Notes: generated by a model not told the origin, from the sequence alone. Shown: positions 36,264-47,358, numbered from the stretch's first letter. The stretch is DNA of 64,000 nt from Pseudomonas pudica (GCF_015680405.1 NZ_JADLJS010000001.1:124001-188000); one strand, 5' to 3'. Numbers and translations: made by a program.

Positions 36264-37178
36264 TCAGCTACCGGTGCCCTGCCCGATCAGCACCCCATCG
36301 ACCTTCTGCCCATACAGGTTCACCCCATCGTTGGCATGGAACTTCACCCGCGTTTTCTCGATGGAGCCTTCCACCAGACGCGGATCCTGCGGCCTTTCAT
36401 GGCGGTTGACCCAGGCCGCCACGTCCCAGGCCTGCTGGTCACTCAGGCTGCCCGGCTTGCCCAGCGGCATGTTGTACTTGATGAACGACGCCGCAGTATT
36501 GATGCGGTGCATGCCGGCGCCCCAGTTGTAGGAGTCCTTGCCCCACAGCGGCGGCATCACATACTCGCCCGCCACCTTCTGCCCCTCGCCGTTGTCGCCG
36601 TGGCAAATCGCACACTGCTCACGATAAACCTGCTGGCCGCGCTTGAAGTCGTATCCGCCCTTGGGCTGCGGCACCTCCGGGTAGCCACGCCCGGCAATCT
36701 CCACGCCGGTCGGCGCCTTGGTCGACAGCCAGTATGAATACACCGCCAACGCCGTCATCTGCGGGCTGTCGGCCGCAGGCGGCTTGCCGTTCATGCTGAA
36801 CTGGAAGCAGCCCTGGATACGCTCGGCGTAGGTGTTGACCTTGTCGTTTTTCTTGCGGTAGGCGGGGTACATCGGGTACGCCCCCCACATCGGCGCGGAA
36901 TGCGCCAGCCGCCCCTGGTCAAGGTGGCAGTTGCTGCAGTTCATGCCATTGCCCACGGCCTCGGGCATCAACCTGCGGGTGTCGACGAACAAGGCATGCC
37001 CCTCACGCACCATCTTGCCAAAGGCATTGTCAGGCAACTCGCTTTCCGCTGGCGGCACGAACTGCGGCGCGGCCTGCACGCCAGGCACTTTCAACTGCGA
37101 CTGGTCTTCCATGGCGATCTGGGCGGCCTGGGCGCTGCCCATGGCCAGCAGCAACAGGGCTGGAATCATCGGTTTCAT
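36264..37178 (-). CDS. Periplasmic di-haem cytochrome c
   Basis: A 304-residue protein with a signal peptide (MKPMIPALLLLAMGSAQA) and two haem-binding CxxCH motifs: CSNCH near residue 81 and CAICH near residue 191. The second domain has the Met ligand region YNMPLGKPGSL. Its ATG overlaps the stop of the upstream cytochrome as ATGA, with GGAGG inside that gene, so the pair is made together and probably forms an electron-transfer unit. The partner dehydrogenase or oxidase is not in the window. Confidence 0.9.
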   Translation of the reverse strand: MKPMIPALLLLAMGSAQAAQIAMEDQSQLKVPGVQAAPQFVPPAESELPDNAFGKMVREGHALFVDTRRLMPEAVGNGMNCSNCHLDQGRLAHSAPMWGAYPMYPAYRKKNDKVNTYAERIQGCFQFSMNGKPPAADSPQMTALAVYSYWLSTKAPTGVEIAGRGYPEVPQPKGGYDFKRGQQVYREQCAICHGDNGEGQKVAGEYVMPPLWGKDSYNWGAGMHRINTAASFIKYNMPLGKPGSLSDQQAWDVAAWVNRHERPQDPRLVEGSIEKTRVKFHANDGVNLYGQKVDGVLIGQGTGS

Positions 37179-37825
37179 GGCTTGACCTCCTGGCTGGCGG
37201 GGCGGGCGAAGAACTCGGCAACAGCCTTGATCTCGTCATCGGTCATGGCCTTTGCCACACCGACCATCAGCTGGTTGGGGTCATTGCTGCGGGTGCCGTC
37301 ACGCCAGGCATTGAGCTGCGCCACCAGGTAACTGGCGGGCTGGCCGGCCAGGGGCGGAAAGTGTTCGCCAACCCCGCCACCACCCGGGCCATGGCATTGC
37401 ACGCAACCAGGAATCTGCCGGCTCCAGTCACCGTACAGGGCCATGCGGGTGGTCGGGTCATCGGCAATCTGCTGGCGACGCAGGTCGCTTGCAGGGTCTG
37501 CCGGCAGGCTGGCCAGATAGGTGCTGACAGCCTTGATCTCATCCTCGCTCAGGGCCTTGGCAAGCGGCTCCATCACCGGCTGCTTGCGGCTGCCGCTGCG
37601 CAAATCATGCAATTGCTTGCTGAGGTAAGCGGCCGGCAGCCCGGCCAGGCGTGGGAAGCCGGCAGCGGCAATGCCCTTGCCGTCCGGGCCATGGCAACCC
37701 AGGCAAGCCATGGCGGCGGGGTTGGCCCCGCCCTGGGTGAAGACTTTCTGGCCATCGGCGGCATGCGCCGCGGGCCAGGCCAGGATCAGCAGGCTGCCGA
37801 TCACGACGCGTCTCAACGGTGTCAT
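37175..37825 (-). CDS. Cytochrome c4-like di-haem protein
   Basis: A 216-residue protein with signal peptide (VVIGSLLILAWPAAHA) and two similar domains each with a haem motif (CLGCH, CVQCH), as in cytochrome c4. ATG 37825 after AGGAG is preferred to the GTG at 37828. It is the first gene of a two-gene cytochrome operon and likely carries electrons in the periplasm. Confidence 0.9.
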   Translation of the reverse strand: MTPLRRVVIGSLLILAWPAAHAADGQKVFTQGGANPAAMACLGCHGPDGKGIAAAGFPRLAGLPAAYLSKQLHDLRSGSRKQPVMEPLAKALSEDEIKAVSTYLASLPADPASDLRRQQIADDPTTRMALYGDWSRQIPGCVQCHGPGGGGVGEHFPPLAGQPASYLVAQLNAWRDGTRSNDPNQLMVGVAKAMTDDEIKAVAEFFARPASQEVKP

Positions 37826-37902
37826 CACGAATCTCCTTTTCTATTGTTATATGCTTAGGCCTAAAACATATAAGCAAAAGGAGCGTGATCAGTTGCGCTG
37901 GA

Positions 37903-38262
37903 TCAACTCCCGGAGATGCATTGGGTGGCTGCGGTGCGCACGTCGCCCAGGCGCAGCGGGAAGTTGTTCAGCCGCTCGTGCAGCTTGATGCTGCTGCCGC
38001 TGCCACGCTTGTCTATATCCACCAGCGCCGCCGGGCCCACGCCCGAGCTGATCTTCTGTGGCACGATCAGCCGCAGGCCATCGCCGCGCTGCTCTTCCAC
38101 CAGCGGGTCGCGGGTATCGGCCAGCTTCTGCTTGACGCAATCGGCATACGCGCGCGGGGACTTGCCGGAGATCACATCCAGCGTTTCACGCGACTGTTCC
38201 AGTTCGGTAACACTCACACAGCCACCCAGCGTCACCGCCAACGCCGCCACCATCCACTTCAT
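37903..38262 (-). CDS. Small lipoprotein of unknown function
   Basis: A 119-residue protein with a lipobox: MKWMVAALAVTLGGC, acylated Cys at residue 15. The mature part is polar with a single Cys pair partner (ADCVKQK, TQCISGS). GAGGTG lies upstream of Met 38262, preferred to the Met at 38283. It is a predicted outer- or inner-membrane lipoprotein. Confidence 0.82.
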   Translation of the reverse strand: MKWMVAALAVTLGGCVSVTELEQSRETLDVISGKSPRAYADCVKQKLADTRDPLVEEQRGDGLRLIVPQKISSGVGPAALVDIDKRGSGSSIKLHERLNNFPLRLGDVRTAATQCISGS

Positions 38263-38422
38263 TTGCAGCACCTCTGCCTTCAAGAATCCGCTTCGACCAC
38301 AGCCAGGCCGTTTTGCTCCCTGCTTTGGCAGATTTATCTACGCCTGGCGGAACAGCGCGGCAGTGTAACTCGACATCGTGGTATCTTTCGCGTTTGCAGA
38401 ACCAATCCTTGCGGAGCATCAC

Positions 38423-38725
38423 ATGAAATTCGTACACCAGCGCGAGCACCTGAACGAGGACGACATTGTCGTCATCGAGTGCTCCCAGCGCTGCAATATC
38501 CGCCTGATGAACGACGCCAACTTCCGCAGCTTCAAGAACGGCGGCCGTCACACCTACCACGGTGGCCATTTCGACAAGTTCCCGGCGAAGATCACCGTGC
38601 CCAGCACCGGTTTCTGGAACATCACCATCGATACCGTGACAACCCGCCCGATCTCGGTCACCCGCAAGCCAACCTTGACCCACAAGATCAAGATCGTCCG
38701 TCGTTCATCATCGAAACTCAGATAA
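38423..38725 (+). CDS. DUF1883-domain protein
   Basis: A 100-residue protein matching DUF1883: KFVHQREHLNEDDIVVIECSQRCNIRLM at the front (seen in parts) and the beta-rich GGHFDKFPAKITVP, WNITIDT. In other bacteria this domain is fused to TIR domains or stands alone. Its role is unknown. Met 38423 follows GGAG. It is followed by a 56-residue gene after seven bases. Confidence 0.85.
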   Translation: MKFVHQREHLNEDDIVVIECSQRCNIRLMNDANFRSFKNGGRHTYHGGHFDKFPAKITVPSTGFWNITIDTVTTRPISVTRKPTLTHKIKIVRRSSSKLR

Positions 38726-38732
38726 GGCCACC

Positions 38733-38903
38733 ATGACCCAGACCACCAAGTACGTCATCAAGTACAAACTCGACGGCCAGCGCCGCTGGGACTTCGCGCT
38801 GATGCCCGACGCTTCCCTCGAACAAGCCCTGGAAGCCCTGCGCAAGATTCACGGCGAAGACGCCGAGAAGATCAGCGACATCCAGGTCAGCAAAGCCTTG
38901 TAA
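38733..38903 (+). CDS. Small hypothetical protein (56 aa)
   Basis: MTQTTKYVIKYKLDGQRRW begins a compact alpha/beta protein ending ISDIQVSKAL. It lies seven bases after the DUF1883 gene and 43 before nitronate monooxygenase, so it is probably part of the same transcript. The frame, composition and spacing support it; its function is unknown. Confidence 0.7.
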   Translation: MTQTTKYVIKYKLDGQRRWDFALMPDASLEQALEALRKIHGEDAEKISDIQVSKAL

Positions 38904-38946
38904 GCCCCCGCTCCGCCTTACCGCTCGCCCGCGCAAGGAGAATCGC

Positions 38947-40035
38947 ATGAGCCACTGGCCCGACCGCCGCATCCTCGACCTGCTGGGCATCGAGTTGCCC
39001 ATTCTGCAGGCCCCCATGGCCGGTGCGACGGGCTCGGGCATGGCCATTGCCGTCGGCCTGGCGGGCGGTTTGGGCGCCCTGCCCTGCGCCATGCTCACGG
39101 GCGACCAGGTACGCGCCGAGATCGCCGCCTTCCGCGCCGGCTGCCCGGGCCGCCCGTTGAACCTGAACTTCTTCTGCCACCAGCCGCCTGCGCCCGATGC
39201 CGAGCGCGATGCACGCTGGAAGCAGGCGCTCGAGCCCTATTACAACGAAGTGGGTGCCGACTTCGCGGCGCCCACGCCGGTGTCCAACCGCGCGCCTTTC
39301 GACGAACAGAGCTGCCAGCTGGTCGAGCAACTGCACCCGGAGGTGGTGAGCTTCCACTTTGGCCTGCCTCAGGCCGACCTGCTGCAACGGGTGAAGGCCA
39401 GTGGTGCCAAGGTGCTGTCCAGCGCCACCACCGTAGAAGAAGCAGAGTGGCTGGAGCTCCACGGCTGTGATGCGATCATTGCCATGGGCTATGAAGCGGG
39501 CGGCCATCGCGGCATGTTCCTCAGCGACGATATCACCAGCCAGATCGGTACCTTCGCCCTGGTGCCGCAGGTGGCCGATGCGGTCAGCGTGCCGGTGATT
39601 GCCGCCGGCGGCATTGCTGACCACCGCGGCCTGTTGGCGGCACTGGCCTTGGGGGCTTCGGCCGTGCAGATCGGCACGGCTTACCTGTTCTGCCCCGAGG
39701 CCCAGGTCTCGCCGGCGCATCGCCTGGCCCTGGACAGCGCGTCTGCCAGCGACACGGCGCTGACCAACCTGTTCACCGGCCGACCGGCGCGTGGCATCAA
39801 CAACCGCATCATGCGTGAGCTGGGGCCAATGAGCGACCTGGCACCGCGCTTCCCGCTGGCCGGTGGGGCATTGATGCCTTTGCGGGCGATTACGGATCCG
39901 CAAGGCAACAGCGATTTCAGCAACCTGTGGTCGGGGCAGGCGTTGCGGCTGGGCAGGCATATGCCGGCGGGCGAGTTGACCCGGGAGATTGCCGAAAAGG
40001 CGCTGGCCGTGATCGGCCGCCAGGCGTCTGCATAA
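38947..40035 (+). CDS. Nitronate monooxygenase (2-nitropropane dioxygenase family)
   Basis: A 362-residue FMN-dependent TIM barrel. ILQAPMAGATGSGMAIAV at the start, the catalytic-His region GYEAGGHRGMFL and the phosphate-binding VIAAGGIADHRGLLAALALGA (in two parts) are typical of class I enzymes. It oxidises propionate-3-nitronate and alkyl nitronates. AAGGAG precedes the ATG. Confidence 0.92.
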   Translation: MSHWPDRRILDLLGIELPILQAPMAGATGSGMAIAVGLAGGLGALPCAMLTGDQVRAEIAAFRAGCPGRPLNLNFFCHQPPAPDAERDARWKQALEPYYNEVGADFAAPTPVSNRAPFDEQSCQLVEQLHPEVVSFHFGLPQADLLQRVKASGAKVLSSATTVEEAEWLELHGCDAIIAMGYEAGGHRGMFLSDDITSQIGTFALVPQVADAVSVPVIAAGGIADHRGLLAALALGASAVQIGTAYLFCPEAQVSPAHRLALDSASASDTALTNLFTGRPARGINNRIMRELGPMSDLAPRFPLAGGALMPLRAITDPQGNSDFSNLWSGQALRLGRHMPAGELTREIAEKALAVIGRQASA

Positions 40036-40041
40036 GCAGGC

Positions 40042-40991
<950 letters not shown>

Positions 40992-40992
<1 letters not shown>

Positions 40993-41672
40993 TGCCGCTG
41001 GACGCCAGCGACCTGGGTGCCATCTGGCTGACCGTGAAACTGGCCAGCCTGACTACCCTGATCCTGCTGATCGTCGGCACGCCCATCGCCTGGTGGCTGG
41101 CGCGCACGCGCTCGTGGCTGCGCGGGCCGGTTGGCGCGGTAGTGGCCTTGCCGCTGGTACTGCCACCCACGGTGATCGGCTTCTACCTGCTGATCGCCCT
41201 CGGCCCGCATGGCTGGCTGGGCCAGGCGACCCAGGCGCTGGGCCTGGGCAGCGTGGTGTTCAGTTTTACCGGCTTGGTGATCGGCTCGGTGATCTACTCC
41301 ATGCCGTTCGTGGTCCAGCCGCTGCAGAATGCCTTTGGCGCCATTGGCCAGCGGCCGCTGGAAGTGGCTGCCACATTGCGCGCCAGCCCCTGGGACACCT
41401 TCGTCCACGTGGTGCTGCCGTTGGCCCGCCCGGGCTTCATCACCGCCAGCATCCTCGGTTTCGCCCACACGGTGGGCGAGTTCGGCGTGGTGTTGATGAT
41501 CGGCGGCAACATCCCCGACAAGACACGCGTGGTCTCGGTGCAGATCTTCGACCATGTCGAAGCCATGGCCTATTCGCAAGCGCACTGGCTGGCCGGTGCC
41601 ATGCTGGTATTCTCGTTCCTGGTGCTGCTCCTGCTGTACGCTGGACGCCGCGGCAAGGCTGGCTGGAGCTGA
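40992..41672 (+). CDS. modB: Molybdate ABC transporter permease
   Basis: A 226-residue membrane protein with about five to six helices and the EAA loop [20 protein letters not shown] that docks onto ModC. Its ATG overlaps the modA stop (TGATG). Operon modABC. Confidence 0.95.
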
Positions 41673-41673
41673 T

Positions 41674-42765
41674 ATGAGCGCATCGATTGTGGCGCGCCTG
41701 AAACTGGCGCGCGACGACTTCACCCTGGACGTAGACCTGCACCTGCCCGGCCGCGGCATCAGTGCGTTGTTCGGCCACTCCGGTTCTGGCAAGACCAGCT
41801 GCCTGCGTTGCCTGGCCGGGCTGGAGCGGGCCGCCAGCGCCTACATCGAAGTCAACGGCGAAATCTGGGAAGACAGCGCCCGGGGCTTCTTCCAGGCACC
41901 GCACCTGCGCCCGGTGGGCTATGTGTTCCAGGAGGCCAGCCTGTTCCCGCACCTGTCGGTACGCGGCAACCTGGAGTTCGGCTGGCGGCGGGTGGCCGCC
42001 GCCGAGCGCAAGGTCAGCCTCGACCAGGCCTGCCAGTTGCTGGGTATCGGCCACTTGCTGGCACGCCGGCCGGCGACCTTGTCCGGTGGCGAGGCGCAGC
42101 GGGTGGGCATTGCCCGCGCCCTGCTCAGCAGCCCGCGCCTGCTGTTGATGGACGAGCCGCTGGCTGCCCTCGACGGGCCGCGCAAGCGCGAGATCCTGCC
42201 CTACCTGGAACGCCTGCACGACGAACTGGACATCCCGCTGGTGTATGTCAGCCATGCCCAGGAGGAAGTGGTGCGGCTGGCCGACTACCTGGTGTTGCTG
42301 GAGCAAGGCCAGGCAGTGGCCAGCGGCCCGATCGGCGAAACCCTGGCCCGTCTCGACCTGTCGATGGCCGAGGGCGAGGATGCCGGCGTGGTGTTCGAGG
42401 GCCTGGTGGTGGGGTATGACCCGCACTACGAACTACTCGACCTGCGCCTGTCCGGCAATGACGGGCCGCTACTGCGCATCGCCCACCCGGCCCAGGTGGT
42501 GGGCAGCACCTTGCGCGTCAAGGTACAGGCACGTGACGTCAGCCTGGCCCTGGCAGCCGACAGCACTTCAAGCATCCTCAACCGCCTGCCGGTGCGCGTG
42601 CGCGAAAGCCGCCCGGCCGCCAACCGGGCCCATGTACTGGTCAGCCTGGATGCCGGCGGCAACGCCCTGCTAGCGCGCATCACCCGCTTTTCGGCAGACC
42701 AGCTCGGCCTGCACCCGGGCCAGGTGCTGTTTGCGCAGATCAAATCGGTGGCGTTGCTAGGCTGA
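41674..42765 (+). CDS. modC: Molybdate ABC transporter ATP-binding protein
   Basis: A 363-residue ATPase. Walker [10 protein letters not shown], signature LSGGEAQR, Walker [13 protein letters not shown] and the switch His in VYVSHAQ are present. A C-terminal TOBE/MOP domain (about 290-360) binds oxyanion. Met 41674 after GGAG is chosen; the frame upstream overlaps modB. Confidence 0.95.
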   Translation: MSASIVARLKLARDDFTLDVDLHLPGRGISALFGHSGSGKTSCLRCLAGLERAASAYIEVNGEIWEDSARGFFQAPHLRPVGYVFQEASLFPHLSVRGNLEFGWRRVAAAERKVSLDQACQLLGIGHLLARRPATLSGGEAQRVGIARALLSSPRLLLMDEPLAALDGPRKREILPYLERLHDELDIPLVYVSHAQEEVVRLADYLVLLEQGQAVASGPIGETLARLDLSMAEGEDAGVVFEGLVVGYDPHYELLDLRLSGNDGPLLRIAHPAQVVGSTLRVKVQARDVSLALAADSTSSILNRLPVRVRESRPAANRAHVLVSLDAGGNALLARITRFSADQLGLHPGQVLFAQIKSVALLG

Positions 42766-42822
42766 GCATCGGCCCCGTCGCTGGTGTCCATTGATCAGTG
42801 ACCTGATCGAGGCCTGCCAGCC

Positions 42823-43845
42823 ATGCTTGACTGCCCCCTTCCACGCACCCTGCACTACGTCGACGATAGCCAGCCAGGCCTGACCCGGCGGCGCTGGCGG
42901 GGCCGCTTCATCTACCTGGATGCCGACGGCCAGCGGGTACGCGACAGCGATACTCTCGCCCGCATCGCTGCACTGGTAATCCCACCGGCCTATACCGAGG
43001 TGTGGATCTGCGCCGACCCGCAAGGCCACCTGCAGGCGACAGGTCGCGATGCCCGTGGCCGAAAGCAGTACCGCTACCATGCACAGTGGCGCGAAGTACG
43101 CGACCAGCACAAGTACGGGCGCATGCTGGCGTTTGCCCAGGCCCTGCCGAAACTGCGTGCACAGCTGCACGCCCACCTTGCCCGGCCGGGCCTGGACCGG
43201 GAAAAGGTGATGGCGCTGGTGGTCAGCCTGCTGGACCACACCCTGATCCGGATCGGTAACCAGCGCTACCTGCGTGACAACCAGTCCTATGGACTGACCA
43301 CCCTGCGCAACCGTCATGTCGAGGTGAAAGGCAGCAGCATCCGCTTCCAGTTCCGCGGCAAGCGTGGCGTCGAGCACAGCGTCAGCCTCAACGATCGGCG
43401 CCTGGCCAACCTGCTCAAGCGCTGCATGGAGCTGCCCGGGCAAGCGCTGTTTCAGTACCTGGACGACGACGGCCAGCGTCACAGTGTCGGCTCCAGCGAG
43501 GTCAACCAGTTTCTGCAGCAGCTGACCGGTGCCGACTTCACCGCCAAGGACTACCGCACCTGGGCCGGAAGCAGCCTGGCCCTGGCCCTGCTCAGGCCCT
43601 TGGCCTGGGAGCCCGAGAGCGAAGCCAAACGCCAGGTTGCCGCCATCGTCCGCCAGGTCGCATCACGCCTGGGCAATACACCGGCAGTTTGCAGGCGCTG
43701 CTACATTCACCCGGCGGTACTTGAACACTATGCCCTTGGGCGCCTGGCCAACTTGCCGAAGAACCGTGTACGCAAAGGTCTGGACCGTGAAGAGGTGGCC
43801 TTGCTGTTGTTTCTTCAGGCACTCGAGGAACAGGATGACCATTAA
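42823..43845 (+). CDS. DNA topoisomerase IB (poxvirus type)
   Basis: A 340-residue type IB topoisomerase. The catalytic Tyr is Tyr294 ([12 protein letters not shown]); the core Arg/Lys residues lie in [23 protein letters not shown] (in parts) and KDYRTWAGS. It relaxes supercoils through a 3'-phosphotyrosine link. Such genes are scattered in pseudomonads and are often dispensable. Confidence 0.92.
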   Translation: MLDCPLPRTLHYVDDSQPGLTRRRWRGRFIYLDADGQRVRDSDTLARIAALVIPPAYTEVWICADPQGHLQATGRDARGRKQYRYHAQWREVRDQHKYGRMLAFAQALPKLRAQLHAHLARPGLDREKVMALVVSLLDHTLIRIGNQRYLRDNQSYGLTTLRNRHVEVKGSSIRFQFRGKRGVEHSVSLNDRRLANLLKRCMELPGQALFQYLDDDGQRHSVGSSEVNQFLQQLTGADFTAKDYRTWAGSSLALALLRPLAWEPESEAKRQVAAIVRQVASRLGNTPAVCRRCYIHPAVLEHYALGRLANLPKNRVRKGLDREEVALLLFLQALEEQDDH

Positions 43846-44098
43846 CCCGGTCTATTCAGACCATGATGCGAAGAAATTTCCCATTGGCCGCCAAGCACCC
43901 TATTCTTGCCACCGAGCACCTTGGCCGACAAACCGCTGGCGGTTTGCTTCGGCACCTGCGACTGAAGACACGCAACAGAATTTGTCTGTCGGGGAATTAC
44001 TATCCGCCGAAAGCGTCTTTAATGAGAAGGAAGAGGGACAAGCTCCCGCCGCCGTGGCAACTAGCCCGACGGACTTTTACATCACCAAGGAGAACTAC
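43846..44098 (+). promoter_or_regulatory. Leader region of csrA
   Basis: The 253 bases between the topoisomerase and csrA contain no convincing gene. A hairpin CCGCTGGCGG lies at about 43935-43945. The csrA ribosome site reads AAGGAG and includes a GGA, the core of CsrA-binding sites, so autorepression is possible. Confidence 0.35.
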
Positions 44099-44296
44099 AT
44101 GCTGATACTCACCCGCAAGGTTGGCGAAAGCATCGTCATCAACGATGACATCAAAGTCACCATTCTGGGCGTCAAAGGGATGCAGGTGAGGATCGGGATC
44201 GATGCACCGAAAGATGTCCAGGTCCATCGCGAAGAGATCTTCAAACGTATCCAGGCCGGCAGCCCCGCGCCGGAAAAGCACGACGACTCGCACTGA
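44099..44296 (+). CDS. csrA: CsrA/Rsm-family translational regulator
   Basis: A 65-residue CsrA protein. [30 protein letters not shown] and [11 protein letters not shown] match the family; the RNA-contacting Arg44 region (VHREE) is intact. The length and tail ([10 protein letters not shown]) fit an RsmE-like paralogue more than the main RsmA. It binds GGA motifs in mRNA leaders and is titrated by Rsm small RNAs. It precedes a convergent signalling set. Confidence 0.93.
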   Translation: MLILTRKVGESIVINDDIKVTILGVKGMQVRIGIDAPKDVQVHREEIFKRIQAGSPAPEKHDDSH

Positions 44297-44341
44297 GCGA
44301 CCTGCCTCAAGCCGCACGGACGCGCTTGATCGCCCCACGCC

Positions 44342-44695
44342 TCAGGTGCCCAGCAGTTCGTGCACCTTGGCGATCATACAGTCCATGTCGAACGGTTTGT
44401 CGAACACCGCGGCGAACAGTTGCGGGCATCCCTGGTTGGCCTGCGCGCCACTCATGAGGATGACCGGCAACTTGCTCAAGGCAGGGTCTTCACGCATCGA
44501 GCGCACCAATTCCTCACCGTTGAGCACCGGCATCATGTAGTCGGTGATGACCAGCTGAACGCGCTTTTCCTTCAGTGCCTCCAGCGCCTTGCGGCCGTTG
44601 CTCGCCTTTTCCACCAGAAAACCTTCGTCCTCCAGGGCGTAACCGAGGATGTCGGCAATCAGGTACTCGTCATCGACGATCAGGATGGTGTTCAT
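44342..44695 (-). CDS. Single-domain response regulator
   Basis: A receiver-only protein of 117 residues. The acidic pocket is DDE near residue 8, the phosphorylated Asp is in VITDYMMP, and Lys is in FDKPFD. A GTG at 44710 overlaps the KaiC-like stop and could start a five-residue-longer form. It is the last gene of the kinase/KaiC-like set, so it is likely the kinase's partner. Confidence 0.9.
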   Translation of the reverse strand: MNTILIVDDEYLIADILGYALEDEGFLVEKASNGRKALEALKEKRVQLVITDYMMPVLNGEELVRSMREDPALSKLPVILMSGAQANQGCPQLFAAVFDKPFDMDCMIAKVHELLGT

Positions 44696-44706
44696 CGCCC
44701 GCCCCG

Positions 44707-46152
44707 TCACCCGCCCCCCTGCGGCACCGGCGTTCCCGAGAGCACACCGCAGGCGCCTTCGAACGCCTTGCGCAGGGTAATGCCCTGCGGCCCGATCAGC
44801 AGCTCGTGCAAGGCAGGGTCATGGTGGCTGTCACGCACCTTCAGGATCGACAGCATGCGCCGCAGCTGCGAATCCAACTCGACGAAGCGCATCAGCATCA
44901 GGTTGTCGACGATACTCGACAGGTCCGGGGCCGGAGCGCTGATTTCCGCTCCGAAGATGTCGCGCATTTCCCAGGTCAGCATCACGCTGACATTGCGCGC
45001 GCGCAGCTCGCCAACCAGGGCGCGGAAAAACGCATTGAGCCGCGCCGGGTCGGTGGCCAGGCGGCTGAACGCCCCCAGGCTGTCGATCAGCACACGCTTG
45101 CTGCCTTGCGCCGCGACCCGCTCGAGCAGACGTGCACCGACCTGGTCCAGCAGGCCCTCGGTGGTCGGCTGCCAGCACAGCTGCAGGCTGCCACCCTGCT
45201 CCATGGCTGCAAAATCGTAACCCAGCGACGAAGCCTTGATTCGCAGGCGTTCCGGCGTTTCGTAGAAGCCGAAATGCAGCCCCGGCGCCTGTGGGCTACT
45301 GGCGCCGAGAAAGGCAAGGCCCAATGACGTCTTGCCAATACCCGAAGGCCCGATAAGCAAGCTGACCGAGCCCGTGGCCAGCCCGCCACCGAGCATCTCA
45401 TCCAGGGTCTCCACCCCGCTACCGACGCGCTCCAGTATGGCGCTGCCCATATGGCTGGGGTGGCTGAACAGCGACTCCAGGCGCGGGTATACGTGCATGC
45501 CATCTCCATCGATGAGACATTCATGGCGCCCCGACAACGCCGCACTGCCCCGCGTCTTGCGCAGCTGGATATGGCGCACGGCGCGGCTACCGAACAGTTG
45601 CTCGCCCAGTTCGATAACACCGTCGACCATGGTGTGCTCCGGGCTGCCTTCTTCCAGCCGGGCGCTGGTCAGCAGCAGCACGGTACAACCGGCAAAGGCC
45701 GCATGGCCCTGTAGTTCGGAGACGAACTTCTTGGTGTCCAGCGCGGTTTCCGCACGCACCCGGGCATTGAGCACGCCATCGACAATCAGCAGGCTGGCCT
45801 GCTGACGGGCGATTTCCTGGCGCAGCAGCCGTACCACGGCGTCCAGGCCTTCCTGCTCCAGAGCATCGAAGGCACTGACGAACTGGATCGGGTCGCCGAC
45901 CAGCGCCGGGTCGAAGAACTCCAGAGTCGCCAGGTACTGGAACAGCCGCTCGTGCGACTCGCTCAGCAAGGTCGCCACCAGCACCCTGCCACCGCCGCGC
46001 ACATGCCCGCAGGCCAGCTGGTTGGCGAGGATGGTCTTGCCCGCCCCCGGCGGACCCTGGATGATGTAGGACGCGCCAGCCACCAGGCCACCCTGGAGCA
46101 ACGCATCGAGCCCATCGATCCCCGTCACCAGCCGCCTGAGTGCCTGTGCCAT
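44707..46152 (-). CDS. KaiC-like double RecA-domain ATPase
   Basis: A 481-residue protein with two KaiC domains, each with a Walker A loop: GPPGAGKT near residue 36 and GPSGIGKT near residue 270. Bacterial KaiC homologues outside cyanobacteria act in stress adaptation and signalling rather than a full clock; no kaiA or kaiB is nearby. It lies between a PAS-histidine kinase and a single-domain response regulator, with gaps of six bases and an overlap, so the three form one operon. Confidence 0.9.
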   Translation of the reverse strand: MAQALRRLVTGIDGLDALLQGGLVAGASYIIQGPPGAGKTILANQLACGHVRGGGRVLVATLLSESHERLFQYLATLEFFDPALVGDPIQFVSAFDALEQEGLDAVVRLLRQEIARQQASLLIVDGVLNARVRAETALDTKKFVSELQGHAAFAGCTVLLLTSARLEEGSPEHTMVDGVIELGEQLFGSRAVRHIQLRKTRGSAALSGRHECLIDGDGMHVYPRLESLFSHPSHMGSAILERVGSGVETLDEMLGGGLATGSVSLLIGPSGIGKTSLGLAFLGASSPQAPGLHFGFYETPERLRIKASSLGYDFAAMEQGGSLQLCWQPTTEGLLDQVGARLLERVAAQGSKRVLIDSLGAFSRLATDPARLNAFFRALVGELRARNVSVMLTWEMRDIFGAEISAPAPDLSSIVDNLMLMRFVELDSQLRRMLSILKVRDSHHDPALHELLIGPQGITLRKAFEGACGVLSGTPVPQGGG

Positions 46153-46158
46153 GGTGTT

Positions 46159-47316
46159 CTACCTGTCGAGTTGGCTTTCCGTCCGCTGATAGATTGGCAA
46201 GTAAAGCTGCATGCAAGTTCCCCGGCCGGGCTCACTGTCGACGCAAATGGCACCACCGCTCTGCCTGGCAAAACCATACACCTGGCTAAGGCCCAGGCCA
46301 GTCCCCTTGCCAAAGGGCTTTGTAGTGAAAAACGGTTCGAAGATCCGCGGCAGCACCGCTGGCGCGATGCCCTCACCGCTGTCTTCCACCTCGAAACGCA
46401 CAAACCCGCCGTGCAGGCCTTCCACCTCGCCTGCCAGTTCGACCACATCGACGGTCAACCCGATCCGGCCCTGCCCCGGGATGGCATCGCGAGCATTGAA
46501 CAACAGATTGAGCAGCACCATCTGCAATTGACCGGCATCTACCTCGATCAGGGGCAGGTCCGGTTGCAACACCACCTCCAGGTCAATCGAACCAGGCAGC
46601 GCATGCTCCAGTAGACCACGGGTGGCGGCAATAAGGTTCGCCGGGGCGACGCAAGCCACATCAAGCTTGCGGTGGCGGGCAAAGCTGAGCAACTGCTGGG
46701 TCAGTTCGGTGCCCCGCTGCCCTGCATCCAGAATATGCTGCAGCATGCGCTGGGCGCGTACCGGGTCCTGGGTGGTCAGCGCCAGGCGCGCCGAGCTGAT
46801 GATGATGGTCAGCAGGTTGTTGAAGTCATGTGCCAGGCCACCGGTCAACTGGCCGAGGGCCTCCAGCTTCTGCGCCTGGAACAGCTGAGCGCGCACCGCA
46901 TCCAGTTGCAGCGCCGACTCGCGCCGGTCGGTGATGTCCCGGGTCACCTTGGCCAGGCCGACGACCTGGCCCTGGTCATCGCGGATCACATCCAGCGCGG
47001 CCAGCGCCCAGAACTGCGTGCCATCCTTACGTACACGCCAGCCTTCATCCTGCGCCACGCCCTGCTCCAGCGCCTGGCGCAGCAAGCGCTCCGGGCGGCC
47101 TTCGGTGCAATCCTGCGGGGTGAAGAACAACGAGAAATGCTTGCCGATCACTTCATCGGCACGATACCCCTTGATGCGTTGCGCACCTGCGTTCCACGAC
47201 ACCACATGGCCGGACGGGTCGAGCATGTAGATGGCGTAATCCACTACCGACTGAACCAGCTGTTCATAGCGGTGTGCAGGCATGACGGGGTGGTCGAGAC
47301 AATCAGCTGAAACCAT
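46159..47316 (-). CDS. PAS-domain sensor histidine kinase
   Basis: A 385-residue soluble kinase. The PAS domain covers about residues 15-135. The phosphorylated His is in LTGGLAHDFNNLL. The ATPase domain has N box LLFNARDAI, DSGEGIAP and GKGTGLGLSQVYGF. No transmembrane segment is seen, so it senses a cytoplasmic signal such as redox or a small ligand. GGAG precedes Met 47316. Confidence 0.92.
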   Translation of the reverse strand: MVSADCLDHPVMPAHRYEQLVQSVVDYAIYMLDPSGHVVSWNAGAQRIKGYRADEVIGKHFSLFFTPQDCTEGRPERLLRQALEQGVAQDEGWRVRKDGTQFWALAALDVIRDDQGQVVGLAKVTRDITDRRESALQLDAVRAQLFQAQKLEALGQLTGGLAHDFNNLLTIIISSARLALTTQDPVRAQRMLQHILDAGQRGTELTQQLLSFARHRKLDVACVAPANLIAATRGLLEHALPGSIDLEVVLQPDLPLIEVDAGQLQMVLLNLLFNARDAIPGQGRIGLTVDVVELAGEVEGLHGGFVRFEVEDSGEGIAPAVLPRIFEPFFTTKPFGKGTGLGLSQVYGFARQSGGAICVDSEPGRGTCMQLYLPIYQRTESQLDR

Positions 47317-47358
47317 GCGAGCTCCACCGGTACGGCAGGACGGAAGATAGGGCGAGGT

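Noticed and set aside
43529-44098. Long N-terminal extension of the csrA frame
   Set aside because: It overlaps the topoisomerase gene in another frame; CsrA begins at [11 protein letters not shown] with AAGGAG upstream.
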